Source: Aequorivita sp. | Lineage (GTDB): Bacteria; Bacteroidota; Bacteroidia; Flavobacteriales; Flavobacteriaceae | Assembly (NCBI GenBank): GCA_002715485.1 | Contig: PAZL01000005.1 | Location: 1-36,419, forward strand | Direction: 5' to 3' | DNA length: 36,419 nucleotides | In this document: in pieces, positions 34,388 to 36,419 of the stretch | Position numbering within the stretch: the first letter of the stretch is position 1 | How the letters are laid out: each line of letters opens with the position of its first letter | Program-made: the position numbers and the translations under genes | Notes under the pieces: generated by a model | Seen by the model: the letters and a program-made list of their open reading frames with translations, nothing else | Database searches by the model: none | What the model was told of the DNA's origin: nothing

Positions 34388-36419
34388 TACCTAAAGTATT
34401 TAGAGAGGTCATAGACCTAGGTGATGGAAGGGAAATTTCCATCGAAACCGGAAAATTGGCAAAACAGGCCCACGGTTCTGTAGTTGTGCAATCCGGAAAA
34501 TGTATGTTGCTATGTACCGTAGTTTCAAACTACAAACAAAGCGATGTTGATTTTCTACCATTAACCGTAGATTATCGTGAAAAATTTGCTGCTTCGGGTC
34601 GTTACCCTGGCGGTTTCTTTAAAAGAGAAGCGAGACCCAGCGATGGCGAAGTATTGACAATGCGTCTTGTGGACCGAGTATTGCGTCCACTTTTCCCAAA
34701 AGATTATCACGCTGAAACACAGGTGATGATCCAATTGATGAGCCACGATGAGGATGTAATGCCAGATGCAATGGCAGGTTTGGCCGCTTCTGCAGCCATC
34801 CAACTATCCGACTTTCCCTTTGAATGTGCTATCTCTGAAGCTCGCGTGGGAAGAATAGATGGTAAATTCATCATTAACCCAACCCGTGCTCAATTGGAGG
34901 AATCTGACATCGATATGGTGATTGGCGCATCTGCAGATTCTGTGATGATGGTTGAAGGCGAGATGAAAGAAATTTCAGAAGAAGAAATGGTAGAGGCAAT
35001 TAAATTTGCCCACGAACACATCAAAAAACAATGTGAGGCCCAACTTAGATTGGCCGAAGCTGTTGGAAAAAAAGAAGTTCGTGAATATGAACCCGAGCGC
35101 GAAGATGATGATTTGAAAAAGAAGATTCTTGATATGGCTTATGATAAAGTGTATGCCGTAGCAAAATCTGCTTCAGCAAAACACGAACGAAGCGCTTCTT
35201 TTGATGCAATTAAGGAAGAAATAAAGGCTACTTTCTCAGAAGAGGAATTGGAGGATTTTGGAGATTTAATTTCAAAATATTATTACAAAGCAGAAAAAGC
35301 TGCCGTGCGCGACCTTACCCTTAACGAAGGTTTGCGTTTGGATGGAAGAAAGACAGACGAGATTCGTCCAATCTGGTGCGAGGTTGATTACCTTCCATCA
35401 ACGCACGGTTCGGCAATTTTCACACGTGGGGAAACTCAAGCTTTGGCAACCGTTACTTTGGGGACTTCGCGCGAAGCAAACCAAATAGACATGCCATCTT
35501 ATGAAGGTGAAGAAACTTTTTATCTTCACTACAACTTCCCTCCTTTCTCAACTGGCGAGGCCCGTCCAATCCGTGGAACTTCACGTAGAGAAGTTGGTCA
35601 CGGAAACTTGGCACAACGTGCTCTAAAAGGTATGATTCCTGCAGATTGTCCATATACCGTTCGTGTTGTTTCAGAAGTATTGGAATCTAACGGTTCTTCT
35701 TCTATGGCAACCGTTTGTAGCGGTACTATGGCGTTGATGGATGCCGGAGTTCAATTGAAAAAACCAGTTTCAGGTATCGCAATGGGATTGATATCTGATG
35801 GTGAAAGTGGAAAATACGCCGTACTTTCCGATATCTTAGGGGATGAAGATCACTTAGGCGATATGGACTTTAAAGTAACTGGAACCGCAGACGGAATCAC
35901 CGCTTGCCAGATGGACATTAAAGTGAAAGGGCTTTCGTATGAAATTTTGGTGAATGCTCTTAAACAAGCTGCTGCCGGAAGACTTCATATACTTGAAAAA
36001 TTGACTGATACCATCGCTCAACCAAATGCAGACGTGAAACCTCACGCTCCAAAAATGGTTACCGTTACTATTCCGAACGAATATATCGGTGCTCTGATTG
36101 GGCCTGGTGGAAAAGTAATCCAAGAGCTTCAAAAGGCTACAAAAACTACTATTGTTATCAACGAAGATCCTGTTACCGAGGAAGGTATTGTGGAAATTCT
36201 TGGAACAAACCAAGAAGGTATTGATGCCGTATTGGCGAAGATTGATTCGCTTACATTCAAACCTGAAATAGGAAGTATTTATGAAGTAAAAGTGATAAAA
36301 ATGCTTGACTTCGGTGCTGTTGTAGAGTATACAGACGCTCCTGGAAACGAGATTTTACTTCATGTTTCTGAACTTGCTTGGGAACGCACCGAAAACGTTA
36401 GTGATGTTGTAAACATGGG
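34384..36419 (+). CDS. pnp: Polyribonucleotide nucleotidyltransferase (PNPase), 3' end outside the window
   Basis: PNPase degrades RNA from the 3' end by phosphorolysis and can also add nucleotides; it forms a trimer in the cytosol. The open frame from ATG 34384 ([18 protein letters not shown]) runs to the right edge, giving 678 residues without a stop. It has two RNase PH domains, the first with [20 protein letters not shown], the second from about residue 305 with [15 protein letters not shown] and [20 protein letters not shown] domain follows at about 558 ([12 protein letters not shown]), then the beginning of an S1 domain ([18 protein letters not shown]). Family members are usually 700-750 residues, so only the end of S1 is missing. 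The start codon overlaps the stop of a four-codon upstream ORF. Confidence 0.96.
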   Translation, partial: MIPKVFREVIDLGDGREISIETGKLAKQAHGSVVVQSGKCMLLCTVVSNYKQSDVDFLPLTVDYREKFAASGRYPGGFFKREARPSDGEVLTMRLVDRVLRPLFPKDYHAETQVMIQLMSHDEDVMPDAMAGLAASAAIQLSDFPFECAISEARVGRIDGKFIINPTRAQLEESDIDMVIGASADSVMMVEGEMKEISEEEMVEAIKFAHEHIKKQCEAQLRLAEAVGKKEVREYEPEREDDDLKKKILDMAYDKVYAVAKSASAKHERSASFDAIKEEIKATFSEEELEDFGDLISKYYYKAEKAAVRDLTLNEGLRLDGRKTDEIRPIWCEVDYLPSTHGSAIFTRGETQALATVTLGTSREANQIDMPSYEGEETFYLHYNFPPFSTGEARPIRGTSRREVGHGNLAQRALKGMIPADCPYTVRVVSEVLESNGSSSMATVCSGTMALMDAGVQLKKPVSGIAMGLISDGESGKYAVLSDILGDEDHLGDMDFKVTGTADGITACQMDIKVKGLSYEILVNALKQAAAGRLHILEKLTDTIAQPNADVKPHAPKMVTVTIPNEYIGALIGPGGKVIQELQKATKTTIVINEDPVTEEGIVEILGTNQEGIDAVLAKIDSLTFKPEIGSIYEVKVIKMLDFGAVVEYTDAPGNEILLHVSELAWERTENVSDVVNM

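Overview
The window is a gene-dense stretch of chromosome from a member of the Bacteroidota, almost certainly a Flavobacteriaceae species. The evidence is low GC with A-rich start regions and no clear Shine-Dalgarno sequences, repeated exact matches to the Bacteroidota -7 promoter box TAnnTTTG, type IX secretion (T9SS) parts and T9SS-exported proteins, lipoproteins with an FxSC-type lipobox, and a lipid-anchored Omp85 protein (TamL type). No tRNA, rRNA, CRISPR array, insertion sequence or prophage was recognised.

Layout. 1-2829 (minus): a large secreted beta-propeller (BNR/sortilin-like) protein whose 3' part is in another frame because of an apparent one-base loss near 499-501. 2992-9073 (minus): the complete nqrABCDEF operon for the Na+-pumping NADH:quinone reductase, with a good promoter upstream of nqrA and a strong terminator after nqrF. 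9353-12133 (plus): T9SS plug protein, a DUF3667-type zinc-ribbon membrane protein and ApaG. 12155-12865 (minus): NRDE/TANGO2-family protein. 13049-14674 (plus): proline catabolic dehydrogenase PruA. 14748-15046: two gene tails pointing away from each other, each ending at an intact terminator, which looks like a deletion scar. 15118-16331: Nudix hydrolase converging with rsmG. 16458-18751 (plus): a three-His-box fatty acid desaturase and a class I aminotransferase in one unit. 18861-21773 (plus): a 970-residue secreted protein with a GEVED domain and a T9SS sorting tail. 21871-23037: purT. 23059-25913 (minus): trkA-trkH potassium uptake operon. 26099-27544 (plus): ubiE/menG and porT. 27531-28259 (minus): a TrmH-family RNA methyltransferase. 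28296-32873 (plus): tamL, class II fructose-bisphosphate aldolase and accD. 32921-33754 (minus): an uncharacterised lipoprotein. 33928-36419 (plus): rpsO and the start of pnp, which runs off the right edge.

How the genes work together. Most of the window is housekeeping. Nqr, the menaquinone methyltransferase and the Trk system concern respiration and ion balance: Nqr makes a sodium gradient using the quinone that UbiE/MenG matures. Envelope biogenesis is a second theme: PorT and the plug protein belong to T9SS, TamL inserts outer-membrane material, and the two large secreted proteins are likely T9SS cargo. RpsO, PNPase, RsmG and the TrmH enzyme act on ribosomes and RNA. I found no clearly new defence or mobile system. 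The items most worth a second look are the deletion scar at about 14850, the structured leader with a tiny upstream ORF before pnp, the frameshift in the first gene, and the absence of the zinc-ribbon cysteines in AccD.
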